A stretch of DNA of 64,000 bases, taken from NCBI RefSeq assembly GCF_002958735.1, contig NZ_PPGH01000037.1, positions 822,001-886,000 on the forward strand. Direction: 5' to 3'. The notes beneath the pieces were generated by a model, which worked only from the letters and a program-made list of their open reading frames with translations, was not told the origin of the DNA and did not search any database. This document shows, piece by piece, positions 39,437 to 48,471 of this stretch. A program made the translations under genes and the position numbers. The stretch is from Chromatium okenii (GTDB taxonomy: Bacteria > Pseudomonadota > Gammaproteobacteria > Chromatiales > Chromatiaceae). Positions within the stretch are counted from its first letter, which is position 1; each line of letters opens with the position of its first letter.

Positions 39437-40890
39437 GGTTATTTCCTTTTATTTGAGGAGTTGATGCTGCTGGCGCTGGGCGTGGTTCGAGACCCAGCGC
39501 GATCAAACGCCAATGTAATGAACGTTCGCTGATGCCGAGAGCTTGGGCAGCGGCGGCGTGATTGAAATTTTTAAATCCTTCTAACCGCCCGGTTTCATCA
39601 AATCCCCCAACCCCCCTTTGCTAAAGGGGGGCTTTTCGTGCCCTTTTCCAAACGGGGGCGTTTCTTCCTCCCCCCTTTGAAAAAGGGGGGCCGGGGGGAT
39701 TTAACTCCCCCCTTTGAAAGGGGGGCCGGGGGGGATTTCTTCAATCGGCGCAGTTTTCAAATAAAGATCATCAATATCAATCAGATCGCCGTCACCGAGC
39801 GCAATTGCTCGCTCCAAGATATTTTCCAATTCGCGCACGTTGCCGTGAAACGATTGCTGTTGCAGCGCGGCAATCGCAGCGGATGTCAATGTCAATGCTG
39901 CTGTTTCGCCATCCGGTGCGGGCGCGAGTCGGCGCAGAATCTGTGCGGCGAGCAGCGGAATATCTTGCGGACGTTCGCGCAGCGCCGGCATTCGTAACTC
40001 GATGACATTGATGCGATAAAACAAATCTTGCCGAAATCGCCCTTGCTCCACTTCAACGTTCAGATCGCGGTGGCTGGCGCTGATAATCCGCACATCAACC
40101 GGCACTTCGCGCTGGGTTCCAATCGGACGCACCCGCTTTTCCTGAATCGCCCGCAGCAGTTTGACCTGCGCCAGCAGCGGTAAATCCGCTACTTCGTCGA
40201 GAAACAGCGTTCCGCCCTCGGCAGCCTGAAACAAGCCTTCTTTGTCGCCAATCGCGCCGGTGAAGCTGCCTTTTTTATGCCCGAACAATTCGCTTTCCAC
40301 CAATTCCGACGGAATCGCGCCGCAATTGACTGCGACAAAACGCCCTTCACTGCGCGGACCTTGCGCGTGAATGAGTCGCGCCGCCAATTCTTTACCGGTG
40401 CCGCTTTCGCCGGTGATGAACACTGGCGCTTGATGCCGCGCCAGCTTGTTGATTAACCGCCGAATTTGCTCCATCGCGGAGAATCGCCGAGCAGTTGCAC
40501 TTCGCCATCACTCGCGCCGCTGCGTCCGCGCAATTTGAGCGCCGAGCCGACTAATCGCCGCAACAATGCAAATCAACGGGTTTGGCGACGAAATCGAACG
40601 CGCCCGCTTTCATCGCCAGCACTGCCGATTCCATGTTGCCGTGCGCGGTAATCATCGCCACCGGAAGCTGCGGATGGTGCTCGCTGATGTACGAATCAGT
40701 TCCAGCCCCGAACCGTCGCTCAGGTTCATATCGGTTAAACATAAATCAAACCGATTACGCTCCAATTGCTGCCGCGCTTCGGCAGCGTCGATGCAGTCAA
40801 CGCCTGCACTTCCATTCTTTTGAGCGTGATCTTGAGCAGATCAAGAATATCGACCTCGTCATCGACGACGAGTGCTAAAGCCTTATTCAT
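39429..40890 (-). pseudogene. pilR: sigma-54 response regulator PilR-like, broken by indels and a palindromic repeat
   Basis: NtrC-family regulator read 40890 to 39429. Receiver: MNKALALVVDDEVDILDLLK then, across frame changes near 40690-40800, [20 protein letters not shown] and [14 protein letters not shown], which match PilR. AAA+ domain intact in one frame: FITGESGTGKELAARLIH (Walker A), ELFGHKKGSFTGA (GAFTGA motif as GSFTGA), GGTLFLDEVADLPL (Walker B), FRQDLFYRINVIEL. After a repeat array (39601-39739) the Fis-type HTH follows: HAAAAQALGISERSLHWRLI, ending at TGA 39429-39431. PilR activates pilin transcription; neither PilS nor pilA is in the window. The frame meets a stop inside the repeat as given. 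Confidence 0.82.
39601..39739. repeat. GC-rich nested palindromic repeat array in pilR
   Basis: The longest copy: outer AATCCCCC...GGGGGGATT with four internal C-run/G-run hairpins. It lies in the linker between the AAA+ and HTH domains of pilR. Confidence 0.85.
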
Positions 40891-41002
40891 CGGCAGCCCG
40901 CCCAGTGGTTGTGGGAATTTTCAAGCGATAGTCCTTTGATGCGCTCGCAGATTGCCCTAATCTTGTGGCTCCTTATCAAATCATCACCAGAGAGTTTTTT
41001 CC

Positions 41003-41479
41003 ATGAATCGAGTGCTTGCCAGTACCGCTATCGGCGTTTTGACTTACATGCTCGTGACTCCCGCATTTGCTGATCTCAAACCCGAAGATCAGATTGAATT
41101 TCGTCAGGCTGGTTACAGCTTCATGGCGTGGAACATGATCAAAATCAAAGGCAATCTGCAAGGTGAATTCAACCAAGATCAGGTTGCCAATGCTGCCAAT
41201 GTAATTGCTGCCATTGCCAATTCCGGCATGAGCGCATTATTTGGACCCGGCACAGATCAAGCTGTCGGTGGACATAAAACTCTTGCCAAGCCAGAACTAT
41301 TCAAACCAGAGAATGGCGAAGAAGTAGTACGCCTTGCTCGTGAGTTCGTCGATGCAGCAGAAAACCTCGCTGAAGTGGCGGCGGAAGGCGACAAGGATGC
41401 AGTGCAAACCGCATTCGGTGATCTCGGCAAAACGTGCAAAAACTGTCACGAGAAGTTTCGCGCCAACGATGACGATTGA
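41003..41479 (+). CDS. cytochrome c' (c-prime)
   Basis: 158-aa periplasmic heme protein. Signal peptide residues about 1-23 (YMLVTPAFA), then a four-helix-bundle cytochrome c' beginning LKPEDQIEFRQAGYSFMAWN and ending with the heme site C145-K-N-C148-H149 (GKTCKNCHEKFRAND). Cytochromes c' bind NO and may protect against nitrosative stress. Heme attachment would need the ccm system encoded in this window. A cytochrome b561-type gene is convergent downstream across a terminator. Confidence 0.92.
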   Translation: MNRVLASTAIGVLTYMLVTPAFADLKPEDQIEFRQAGYSFMAWNMIKIKGNLQGEFNQDQVANAANVIAAIANSGMSALFGPGTDQAVGGHKTLAKPELFKPENGEEVVRLAREFVDAAENLAEVAAEGDKDAVQTAFGDLGKTCKNCHEKFRANDDD

Positions 41480-41506
41480 TCGAAAAAGTGCTTGATTTTG
41501 CTTGTG

Positions 41507-41535
41507 AAGGTCGCCCACGCGGGCGGCCTTTTTGT
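41507..41535. terminator. bidirectional-type terminator
   Basis: AAGGTCGCCC (41507-41516) pairs with GGGCGGCCTT (41521-41530; one G-U) followed by T. It sits between convergent cytochrome c' and cytochrome b561 genes. Confidence 0.8.
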
Positions 41536-41542
41536 TGTGTGT

Positions 41543-42227
41543 TTACCAGCTCGGTACGCTGTGCACCGGCGCAGCAGTCAACATTCCGCCACTCGCCAGC
41601 CACACCACCAGCGCCGCGCCAGCAATGGCGATAATCAACGCCAACCATCCGCCACCAGTCGCTGCTGGTACTGCCGAATCGTCAACCACAACGCAGCCAG
41701 TCAACATCGGACGAATCAGCGATGTGCCGCGTCCCAGCGTATAAAACAGCACCGCGCCGAGATGCAATCCAACCAAGCCGCTGATCAACCAGAAAAATTC
41801 TCGATGCAGGGCGCTGGCTTGTCCACTGAGTGCCGAGGTCACGAGCGGATATAACGGTCCATTAAATGCGATGTCGTCGTTGGCAATTAAGCCGCTGGCA
41901 GTTTGCAGCAGCAGCGCACCGAGCAGCGCCAGCACCGATAATGCGCCGAGTGGATTGTGACCAACGCCGCGCCAGTCGCCGCGCAGATAGGCGCGAATGG
42001 CTGCGGGCCGCGCACGAATTGGTGGAATCGGGCGTAAGTCGAACCGATGACGCCCCAGATCAGGCGGAAGTCAGCAGTCCTAAAATGCCCAGCCCAATGC
42101 GCCCGTGCCATTCCATCAGATTGCCGCCGGATAATCCGGTCACCATCGCTGCCGTCACCAGTAAAAACAGCAGCCAGTGGGTGAGGCGCGTGGGCAGATC
42201 CCAAACGCGAATCGTTTTGATAGTCAT
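41543..42227 (-). pseudogene. cytochrome b561-type di-heme membrane protein, two frameshifts
   Basis: About 228 aa reconstructed from 42227 to 41543: VWDLPTRLTHWLLFLLVTAA (first heme helix), NLMEWHGRIGLGILGLL, then RLIWGVIGSTYARFHQFVRG in another frame, AIRAYLRGDWRGVGHNPLGA and SVLALLGALLLQTASGLIAN, then the long C-terminal frame with HREFFWLISGLVGLHLGAVL. This is the four-helix Ni/Fe-hydrogenase-type cytochrome b family. Frame changes lie near 42065 and 42000. Together with the neighbouring cytochrome c' it may pass electrons from quinol to a periplasmic heme protein, an inference from proximity. Confidence 0.85.
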
Positions 42228-42239
42228 TGATTTTTTAGC

Positions 42240-42983
42240 ATGAATAACTTGGTTAGGAAGGATTTAATTGTGGCGCAAACACCACGCGGAAAACAGACGA
42301 GCGCAGTCGTGCTCTTGAGCGGTGGCTTGGATTCAGCGACGACGCTGGCAATCGCTAAAACGGAAGGTTTCACACCTTATGCGTTGTCGTTTCGCTACGG
42401 GCAGCGGCACGTGATTGAACTCGCTGCGGCGAGTCGCGTCGCTGCGGCGCAGGGCGTGGCGGAACATGTCATCGCCGAAATTGATTTGCGGCGGTTTGGC
42501 GGTTCGGCATTGACTGCTGATTTAACCGTGCCGAAAGGACGCGACACGGCAGCGATGAGCAGCGGAATTCCCATCACTTATGTTCCAGCGCGGAATACGG
42601 TCTTTCTATCGTTCGCGCTGGCGTGGGCGGAAGTGCTTGGCGCAGAGGCGATTTTTATCGGCGTGAACGCGCTGGATTATTCCGGTTATCCCGACTGTCG
42701 CCCGGCGTATCTCGCTGCGTTTGAGCAAATGGCCAATTTAGCCACGGCAGCGGCAGTGGAAGGGCGAGCACATTTTCGCGTTCATGCGCCGCTGCTCGAG
42801 TTGAGCAAAGCCGACATCATTCGCCGAGGCATGGCGCTGGGCGTTGATTATGGATTGACGTGCAGTTGCTACGATCCCGATCCCGCTGGTCGCCCGTGCG
42901 GACAGTGCGATTCCTGTTTACTCCGCGCTCGCGGATTTGCCGAAGCCGGTGTTTCCGATCCACTGTTAACCGCTGCTTTTTGA
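42240..42983 (+). CDS. queC: 7-cyano-7-deazaguanine synthase QueC
   Basis: ATP-dependent synthase that converts CDG to preQ0 in queuosine synthesis. The PP-loop [17 protein letters not shown] is near residue 25; the zinc site is [19 protein letters not shown]; other conserved blocks are [28 protein letters not shown] and [13 protein letters not shown]. Length is 247 aa; a GTG at 42270 could shorten the N-terminus by ten residues. The queD-like gene follows by 9 nt, a pathway pairing. Confidence 0.93.
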   Translation: MNNLVRKDLIVAQTPRGKQTSAVVLLSGGLDSATTLAIAKTEGFTPYALSFRYGQRHVIELAAASRVAAAQGVAEHVIAEIDLRRFGGSALTADLTVPKGRDTAAMSSGIPITYVPARNTVFLSFALAWAEVLGAEAIFIGVNALDYSGYPDCRPAYLAAFEQMANLATAAAVEGRAHFRVHAPLLELSKADIIRRGMALGVDYGLTCSCYDPDPAGRPCGQCDSCLLRARGFAEAGVSDPLLTAAF

Positions 42984-42992
42984 GATAAGTTG

Positions 42993-44137
42993 ATGACTGA
43001 CAAGCTATTTTATTTTGCGAATGCCACTTTTCACGCTGCGCGGCAATTGCCGAATTTGCCCGACGGACATCCGGCGCGACGGCGGCATGGTCACAGTTTT
43101 ACAGCGCGACTGCGGGCGCAGTTGCCAGCCGATTGGGCGCAATTTGCGGGCGCAGCGACTGGGCAATTAAGCGCCGCGTTGACCGAGCAGGTCGCCGCAC
43201 TGAATTACTGCGATTTGAATGAAATCATGCCATTGCCGAATGATGCAGCGTTGGCGATGTGGCTGCGCGAGCGGCTGGCGCTGCCCGGTCTGGTGCAGCT
43301 CGGCGTGGACAGCACTGCCGATCAAGGCGCGGTGGTGAGCGAGCGCGGGGAAATTGAATTGTGGCGACGCTGGCGCTTTGAAGCAGCGCATCGTTGCCAA
43401 ACGTTCCGGCTGGGCATCAATGCGGACGAATGCACGGTCATGGTTTTGAAGTGATTGTGCATGTTGAGAAATCCCCCCGCACCCCCTTTTTCAAAGGGGG
43501 GAGGAAGAGAAAAGCCCCCTTTTCGCAAAGAGATTGAAAAGCCCCCCTTTAGCAAAGGGGGTTGGGGGGATTTGTTCAATAACCTTGATGCGCTGTGGCA
43601 GCCGCTTCACGCCGAACTGCATCACGCCTGTCTCAACGACATTTCCGGTTTAGAAAATCCGACCAGCGAATTGCTGGCGCAGTGGCTGTGGCAACGATTC
43701 GCGCCGCAATTGCCGACGCTGCGCCGCGTGACGGTGTGCGAAACCGCGACCGCCGGTTGTCATTATGACGGGCAACAATTCCGCATTTGGAAAGAGCAAC
43801 GCTTTGAAAGTGCAGTGCAATTTCCCGATGCGCCGGCTGGCGACGGTCGGCGACGGTTGCACGGTCACAGTTATTTGTTGCGGCTGTTGCTCAGTGCGCC
43901 GTTGGATGCAGTGCTGGGTTGGACGGTCGATTATGGCGACGTTAAAACCTTGTTTACGCCGGTTTATCGCCAGCTCGATCATCATCGGCCGATCAATTGC
44001 CGCAATTAACAAATGCCGATCCTATTGAATTGGCGCACTGGATTCGGCGAGAAATTGCCAGCGTTTTGCCTGCGCTCGATGGAATTGAAATTGAGGAAAC
44101 GCCGGGCTGTGGCGCTGGGCTGTGGTGGACAAATTGA
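42993..44137 (+). pseudogene. triple 6-pyruvoyl-tetrahydropterin-synthase-fold (QueD-like) protein, broken by repeat and indels
   Basis: Reconstructed as one protein with three PTPS-like units. Unit 1: FANATFHAARQLPNLP with zinc motif RRHGHSF. Unit 2: RRWRFEAAHRCQTF with HGHGFEVIVHV read in a second frame after about 43430, then a palindromic-repeat insert, then NLDALWQPLHAELHHACLND. Unit 3: KEQRFESAVQFPDAP with RRLHGHSYLLRLLL, VDYGDVKTLFTPVYRQLDHH, and, after a frame change near 44000, ADPIELAHWIRREIASVLPA and EETPGCGAGLWW, stopping at 44135-44137. QueD makes 6-carboxy-tetrahydropterin for queuosine; queC lies just upstream. Which units keep catalytic residues is not certain. GHS/GHG zinc histidines are present in all three. 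Confidence 0.78.
43470..43573. repeat. GC-rich nested palindromic repeat inside queD-like gene
   Basis: Begins ATCCCCCCGC and ends GGGGGGATT with three C-run/G-run hairpins. It separates HGHGFEVIVHV from NLDALWQPLH within the second PTPS-like unit. Confidence 0.85.
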
Positions 44138-44178
44138 ACGCCTTTCAATTGCCGTTTTGAACTCTGAGCCTATTAATA

Positions 44179-45792
44179 ATGAATACCCTTTATTTTGGCG
44201 ATAATCTCAACATTTTGCGTGAGCATTTGGAAACTGAATCGGTTGATCTCATTTATCTTGATCCGCCGTTTAATTCCAATGCTAATTATAATGTGTTATT
44301 CAAATCGCCAAAAAGTCACGATAGCCACGCGCAGATTGAAGCCTTTACAGACACTTGGCATTGGGGCGAACAAGCCGAGCATGAAATGGCGGATATTCTT
44401 CTCCAATCGAATGCCAATGTCACTGAGTTATTAGGTGCAATGCGCAAACTTCTCGGCAGCAATGACATGATGGCATATCTCATTATGATGGCAAGCCGTT
44501 TATTAGAACTGCATCGCGTCTTAAAACCCACTGGCTCGCTTTATTTACATTGTGATCCGACTGCGTCGCACTATTTGAAAATCTTATTGGATGCAGTCTT
44601 TGGAAAAGGTAATTTCCGCACCGAAATTAGTTGGAAACGCTCCAGTGCGCATAGCGACGCGAAACAAGGACGCAAACAATATGGCAACATTCGTGATGTG
44701 ATTTATTTTTATACAAAATCCAACGAATGGACATGGAACTGGCTGTTTACGCCGTATAGCGAAGACTATCTTAAACGCTCATATCGTCACATTGAAGCAG
44801 AAACAGGGCGCGTTTATCGCTTGGATAATTTAACCGGTCCCGGTGGCGCAGCAACAGGTCATCCCAGTTATGAGGTGATGGGTGTAATACGTTGTTGGCG
44901 CTATTCAAAAGAAAATATGGATCAACTGATTGCACAAGGACGCATTGTGCAAACAAAACCAAATACAGTGCCGGCTTATAAGCGTTATCTTGATGAAATG
45001 CCCGGCGTTCCATTACAAAATAATTGGGATGACATCAATCCTGCTGGTGGAGAACGGTTGGGTTATCCAACACAAAAACCGCTGGCATTATTGGAGCGGA
45101 TCATTCGCGCCAGCAGCAATGAAGGCGATGTCATTCTTGATCCGTTTTGTGGTTGCGGTACGGCAATTCATGCTGCGCATGGTCTCAATCGGCAATGGAT
45201 TGGAATTGACATCACGCATTTAGCAATCACGTTGATTGAAAAGCGATTGCGTGACAGTTTTCCCAGCATTACTTTTGATGTTCAGGGCACACCAAAAGAC
45301 CTTGAGGGAGCGCGTAATCTTGCTGCCCGCGATAAATATCAATTCCAATGGTGGGCGTGTTCATTGGTAAATGCGCAGCCATTTCAAGGTAAGAAAAAAG
45401 GTGCTGATGGTGGTATTGACGGGTTGATCTTTTTTCAGGATGACAAGCAAAGCGTGAATAAAATTGTTGTATCCGTAAAAGGTGGCGAAAATGTCAGTGT
45501 TGCCATGATTCGTGATTTGGCGCATGTCGTCACCCGCGAACAGGCAGCAATTGGTTTATTTATCACGCTCGCTCCGCCCACAAAACCGATGTTAATTGAA
45601 GCGACTGGAACGGGTTTTTATGAAACGCCAGCATTCTCAGATCAACGTTATCCTCGCTTGCAAATCCTCACGATTGAAGGATTATTGAATGGCAGCGAAC
45701 GCCCACGTTATCCCGATCTTGCTGCTGGCGGTTTGAATTTCAAAAAGGCAGCGTTGGCATCAAAGAATGATTCACAAAAAGCATTGTTTTGA
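44179..45792 (+). CDS. DNA methyltransferase fused to Mrr-like nuclease domain
   Basis: 537-aa protein. Residues 1-365 form a beta-class N6-adenine/N4-cytosine methyltransferase: catalytic DPPF at 28-31 (IYLDPPFNSN) precedes the SAM-binding DPFCGCGTAIHAA near residue 322, with YPTQKPLALLERII before it. Residues about 385-490 look like an Mrr-type restriction domain: KKGADGGIDGLIFFQDD, KIVVSVKGGENVSVAMIRDL and REQAAIGLFITLAPP, where D, G-x-D and the SVKGG lysine would be PD-(D/E)XK elements. The domain pairing resembles known methyltransferase/nuclease fusions and could be a one-protein restriction-modification enzyme, or a methyltransferase with a regulatory nuclease fold. No separate specificity subunit is visible. 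Confidence 0.85.
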   Translation: MNTLYFGDNLNILREHLETESVDLIYLDPPFNSNANYNVLFKSPKSHDSHAQIEAFTDTWHWGEQAEHEMADILLQSNANVTELLGAMRKLLGSNDMMAYLIMMASRLLELHRVLKPTGSLYLHCDPTASHYLKILLDAVFGKGNFRTEISWKRSSAHSDAKQGRKQYGNIRDVIYFYTKSNEWTWNWLFTPYSEDYLKRSYRHIEAETGRVYRLDNLTGPGGAATGHPSYEVMGVIRCWRYSKENMDQLIAQGRIVQTKPNTVPAYKRYLDEMPGVPLQNNWDDINPAGGERLGYPTQKPLALLERIIRASSNEGDVILDPFCGCGTAIHAAHGLNRQWIGIDITHLAITLIEKRLRDSFPSITFDVQGTPKDLEGARNLAARDKYQFQWWACSLVNAQPFQGKKKGADGGIDGLIFFQDDKQSVNKIVVSVKGGENVSVAMIRDLAHVVTREQAAIGLFITLAPPTKPMLIEATGTGFYETPAFSDQRYPRLQILTIEGLLNGSERPRYPDLAAGGLNFKKAALASKNDSQKALF

Positions 45793-46086
45793 ATTGCGCT
45801 ATATTCACAAGCGGCATTTAAATCACGGTTAATAATAATTGCTTGACGCCACTGCTCTATCTGTGTTTTTATTTTTTGCAAGAGGAATCGAAACCTCTCT
45901 AAGCGGATTCCGCACTCGTCAGACATGCGGTTTTTTATACCCAACGGTTTCAAGATTTTTTAATCGCTGGGAGTGTGGTAAATATCTGAGCTATCAGTAA
46001 TAGCCACGCGGTAACTTAGAGCCGTTTCGATCCTCCCTGCCGTCCGAGTCGATCTGGACAAACTATTGCGTCGAAACAAATCTAAG
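45793..46086. other. non-coding stretch left of the IS element
   Basis: About 290 nt without a convincing gene. It contains the terminator-like hairpin at 45910-45936. If the IS is removed, its right end joins directly to the ribosome-binding site of the phage-regulator fragment at 47220, so it is probably that gene's former leader. Confidence 0.5.
45910..45936 (+). terminator. putative rho-independent terminator
   Basis: CCGCA (45910-45914) pairs with TGCGG (45926-45930), followed by six T. It lies 118 nt after the methyltransferase stop. Confidence 0.5.
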
Positions 46087-47201
46087 TGTCAGGAACCGTA
46101 TGATTATATTCCGCAACGCAGCTACCCTCTGTTTTTAGCACGAGAGGCTTTGCAAGGCGTCATCACGGACATTCACCACCGCGCCCTACATCCCCAATCG
46201 GTTGGGCACTCAGAGGAGAATTGATGCTATGAACTTGAATTTACACAAAAATGCTCGCACAACTCCCGCGATCCGGCGTGAACTGCAACATTCCACTAAA
46301 TCTGAGCGTGAACTCGCCCGCGAATATCATCTGAATCGAGCGACGGTGCGCAAATGGCGTTACCGCCAGACCACTGACGATGCGTCTCATTGTCCACATC
46401 ATCTGCATACCACTTTGAAACCATTGGAAGAATTGATCGCAGTGGAGTTACGCACGACGTTGTTGCTACCCATCGATGACTTGCTGGTCGTGCTGCGCAC
46501 CTGTTTTAACCCTGAGGTGTCGCGCTCAGGGCTACAGCGTTGTTTACGTCGCCACCACGTCTCTAACCTTAAGGAATTGATTCCAAAAGAAGAAGGTGCG
46601 AAAAAACCACCTAAAAAGTTCAAAGATTACGCGCCCGGTTTTATCCACATTGATATTAAATACCTCCCTAAGATGCCGGATGAACAAGCCCATCGCTATC
46701 TTTTTGTCGCCATTGATCGGGCAACGCGCTGGGTCTATGCCAAGGTTTTTGCTCAGAAAACTGCTGCCAACGCCAGTGCGTTTCTCCAGCAAGTGATCGC
46801 TGCTGCCGCGTTTAAGATGGAAAAGGTATTGACCGATAACGGCAAGGAGTTTACGGATCGTTTCTGCGCTACCGGCGAACGCGAACCGACTGGTCGCCAT
46901 CGCTTTGATTTAGTTTGTAAAGAACACCAGATTGAGCATCGCCTAATTCCGCCCTCGCATCCGCAAACGAACGGAATGGTCGAGCGATTTAACGGACGGA
47001 TTGCCGAGGTGGTGGCGACGACGCGCTTTGATTCTGCAAAGAATTTAGAAAAAACGCTGCACCATTATGTGCAGATGTATAACCATCAGATACCCCAAAA
47101 AGCCCTTGGACATGTGTCACCGGTGCAAGCGTTGAAAAACTGGCAACAGAAGGAACCTGAACGCTTCAAAAAACAGGTCTACAATCTCTCGGGTCTTGAC
47201 A
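46087..47201 (+). mobile_element. IS481-family insertion sequence, complete
   Basis: The 1115-bp element is bounded by imperfect 26-bp terminal inverted repeats (46087-46112 and 47176-47201; TGTCAGGAACCG versus TGTCAAGACCCG on the complement, about 18 of 26 matches). A 6-bp direct repeat TCTAAG flanks it at 46081-46086 and 47202-47207, which I read as the target-site duplication. It encodes one intact transposase and no passenger gene, and lies upstream of the phage-regulator/hemagglutinin chimera. Confidence 0.85.
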
Positions 47202-47206
47202 TCTAA
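46229..47206 (+). CDS. IS481-family DDE transposase
   Basis: 325-aa transposase. N-terminal HTH (ELAREYHLNRATVRKWRYRQ), then an rve integrase core with D (GFIHIDIKYLP), D (VLTDNGKEFTDRF) and E (HPQTNGMVERFNGRI), the DDE triad. ATG 46229 is preceded by AGAGGAG; the frame also opens at 46202 with TTG. The coding sequence runs through the right inverted repeat, and the stop codon TAA (47204-47206) falls in the flanking target duplication, so the element borrows its stop from the insertion site. Confidence 0.92.
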   Translation: MNLNLHKNARTTPAIRRELQHSTKSERELAREYHLNRATVRKWRYRQTTDDASHCPHHLHTTLKPLEELIAVELRTTLLLPIDDLLVVLRTCFNPEVSRSGLQRCLRRHHVSNLKELIPKEEGAKKPPKKFKDYAPGFIHIDIKYLPKMPDEQAHRYLFVAIDRATRWVYAKVFAQKTAANASAFLQQVIAAAAFKMEKVLTDNGKEFTDRFCATGEREPTGRHRFDLVCKEHQIEHRLIPPSHPQTNGMVERFNGRIAEVVATTRFDSAKNLEKTLHHYVQMYNHQIPQKALGHVSPVQALKNWQQKEPERFKKQVYNLSGLDI

Positions 47207-47219
47207 GAGGTTATCCGTC

Positions 47220-48422
47220 ATGGAAACTAACAACACTCTCACCCTCACGCCAATCAACGGCGAACTCCGCATTCGTGACATCGACCTAGCCAAACGACTT
47301 GGGTTCGCTGATCCGCGCATGATCCGTAAGCTCATTAAGAGCAACAAAGAAAAACTCAGTGAATTCAGTGTTCTTAAAGTCGCTACGAAAAATTTCGGCG
47401 ACCAAGGTAGACGCCCTGCGACAGAATACTACTTGGATCAGAATCAGGCGATTTTCACAGACGGGTCGTTAGAAGTGCGCAATGCCGCTGCGATTTCAAC
47501 CAATGCGTGGGCAATTGGCGATGCCGGAACTGTCACCGTAAAAGCTGGCGACCTGCGAGTTGAAGGCGCTAACAGCTTGATTTCCAGCCGCGCTCTCGAA
47601 TCCGCTCGCGGACGAGTTGGCAATCTCAACATCGCCGCCAATACCATCACTCTCACCGACAACGCACTAATTAGCATCGCCGCGCTGCAAACCGTCGCCG
47701 ATCCGACATTACCGCTGGATCGGCGCATTCAAATTAACGCCGACTCGCTCGCACTCAACGCCAGTACCATCACCGCCCAAAGCACCGGCAACGTCCCTGC
47801 TGCTGCGATTCAAATCAACGCAGCCGACCTGCGTTTGAATGCCGCCAGCCGCATTACCACCGAATCTCTCGCCGCCAACGCCGGCTTAATCACCATCAAC
47901 GGCGACATTCTCTGGCTGCGCGATAGTCAAATCACCACCTCCGCCGAAGGTCAAAACGGCGACGGCGGCGACATCGTGCTCACGCCAAACAATCTCATTT
48001 TGCAGAACGGATTTATTCAAGCCAACACTGCTGCCAGCGGCGCTCGCGGCGGCGATATTCGCATCAATTCCGACACGCTAATTGCCAGCCAACGCTTGCT
48101 CGCCGTCGGTGGCAATGAACGCCAAACCTTCACTGCTGGCGGACGCAACATCATTCAAGCCGCCGCGCCCGGCGGTGAGCAGGGCAATATCAACATCCTC
48201 GCGCTCAATCTCGACATCAGCGCAAGCGTGGTGCCGCCGGCTGCGCCGTTTGGCGATCTTGATGATTTATTTGCCGATATTTGCCAGACTTTGAATGGGC
48301 CGCTCGCCAGCTCGCTGATTGATCGCGGTAACGGCGGCGTTCCTGCCGATCCCAGCGCCCCGGTCGCCGTCTCGCTGGGCGGGGCACGACTGGATCGGAT
48401 TTTGAATCACGCGCCCGAATAA
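47220..48422 (+). CDS. chimera: phage-regulator N-terminus fused to hemagglutinin C-terminus
   Basis: 400-aa open frame made of two unrelated parts. Residues 1-80 (NTLTLTPINGELRIRDIDLA, KRLGFADPRMIRKLIKSNKE, GRRPATEYYLDQNQAIF) match the N-terminal DNA-binding module of phage antirepressor/regulatory proteins, where 'QALF ICxKSxT' normally follows. From about 47459 the sequence becomes the C-terminal beta-helical part of a filamentous-hemagglutinin-like protein, homologous to the end of the next gene (SLIDRGNGGVPADPSAPVAV, LGGARLDRILNHAPE). There is no signal peptide, so the hemagglutinin part cannot be exported by the usual route. It is probably a deletion scar rather than a working protein. 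ATG 47220 follows AAGAGG. Confidence 0.8.
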   Translation: METNNTLTLTPINGELRIRDIDLAKRLGFADPRMIRKLIKSNKEKLSEFSVLKVATKNFGDQGRRPATEYYLDQNQAIFTDGSLEVRNAAAISTNAWAIGDAGTVTVKAGDLRVEGANSLISSRALESARGRVGNLNIAANTITLTDNALISIAALQTVADPTLPLDRRIQINADSLALNASTITAQSTGNVPAAAIQINAADLRLNAASRITTESLAANAGLITINGDILWLRDSQITTSAEGQNGDGGDIVLTPNNLILQNGFIQANTAASGARGGDIRINSDTLIASQRLLAVGGNERQTFTAGGRNIIQAAAPGGEQGNINILALNLDISASVVPPAAPFGDLDDLFADICQTLNGPLASSLIDRGNGGVPADPSAPVAVSLGGARLDRILNHAPE

Positions 48423-48471
48423 TCCGCCCTTTGCCGCGAGGATCACGTTAATGAACAAACAGTTATGCGTT
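47459..48471 (+). repeat. direct repeat, copy 1 (hemagglutinin 3' end plus leader)
   Basis: Homologous to 50859-51790. It covers the hemagglutinin C-terminus, the 28-nt intergenic leader and the first seven codons of the next gene. Confidence 0.8.

Noticed and set aside
45882..45896. tRNA T-arm-like GGTTTCGATTCC on the minus strand, possible attachment site
   Set aside because: One extra T in the loop and no acceptor, anticodon or D-arm nearby; no repeated copy seen on the other side of the IS.
45708..45953. Minus-strand frame of 81 codons downstream of the methyltransferase
   Set aside because: Overlaps the end of the methyltransferase gene, lacks a ribosome-binding site and shows no family pattern. 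It is more likely part of a phage-type leader.
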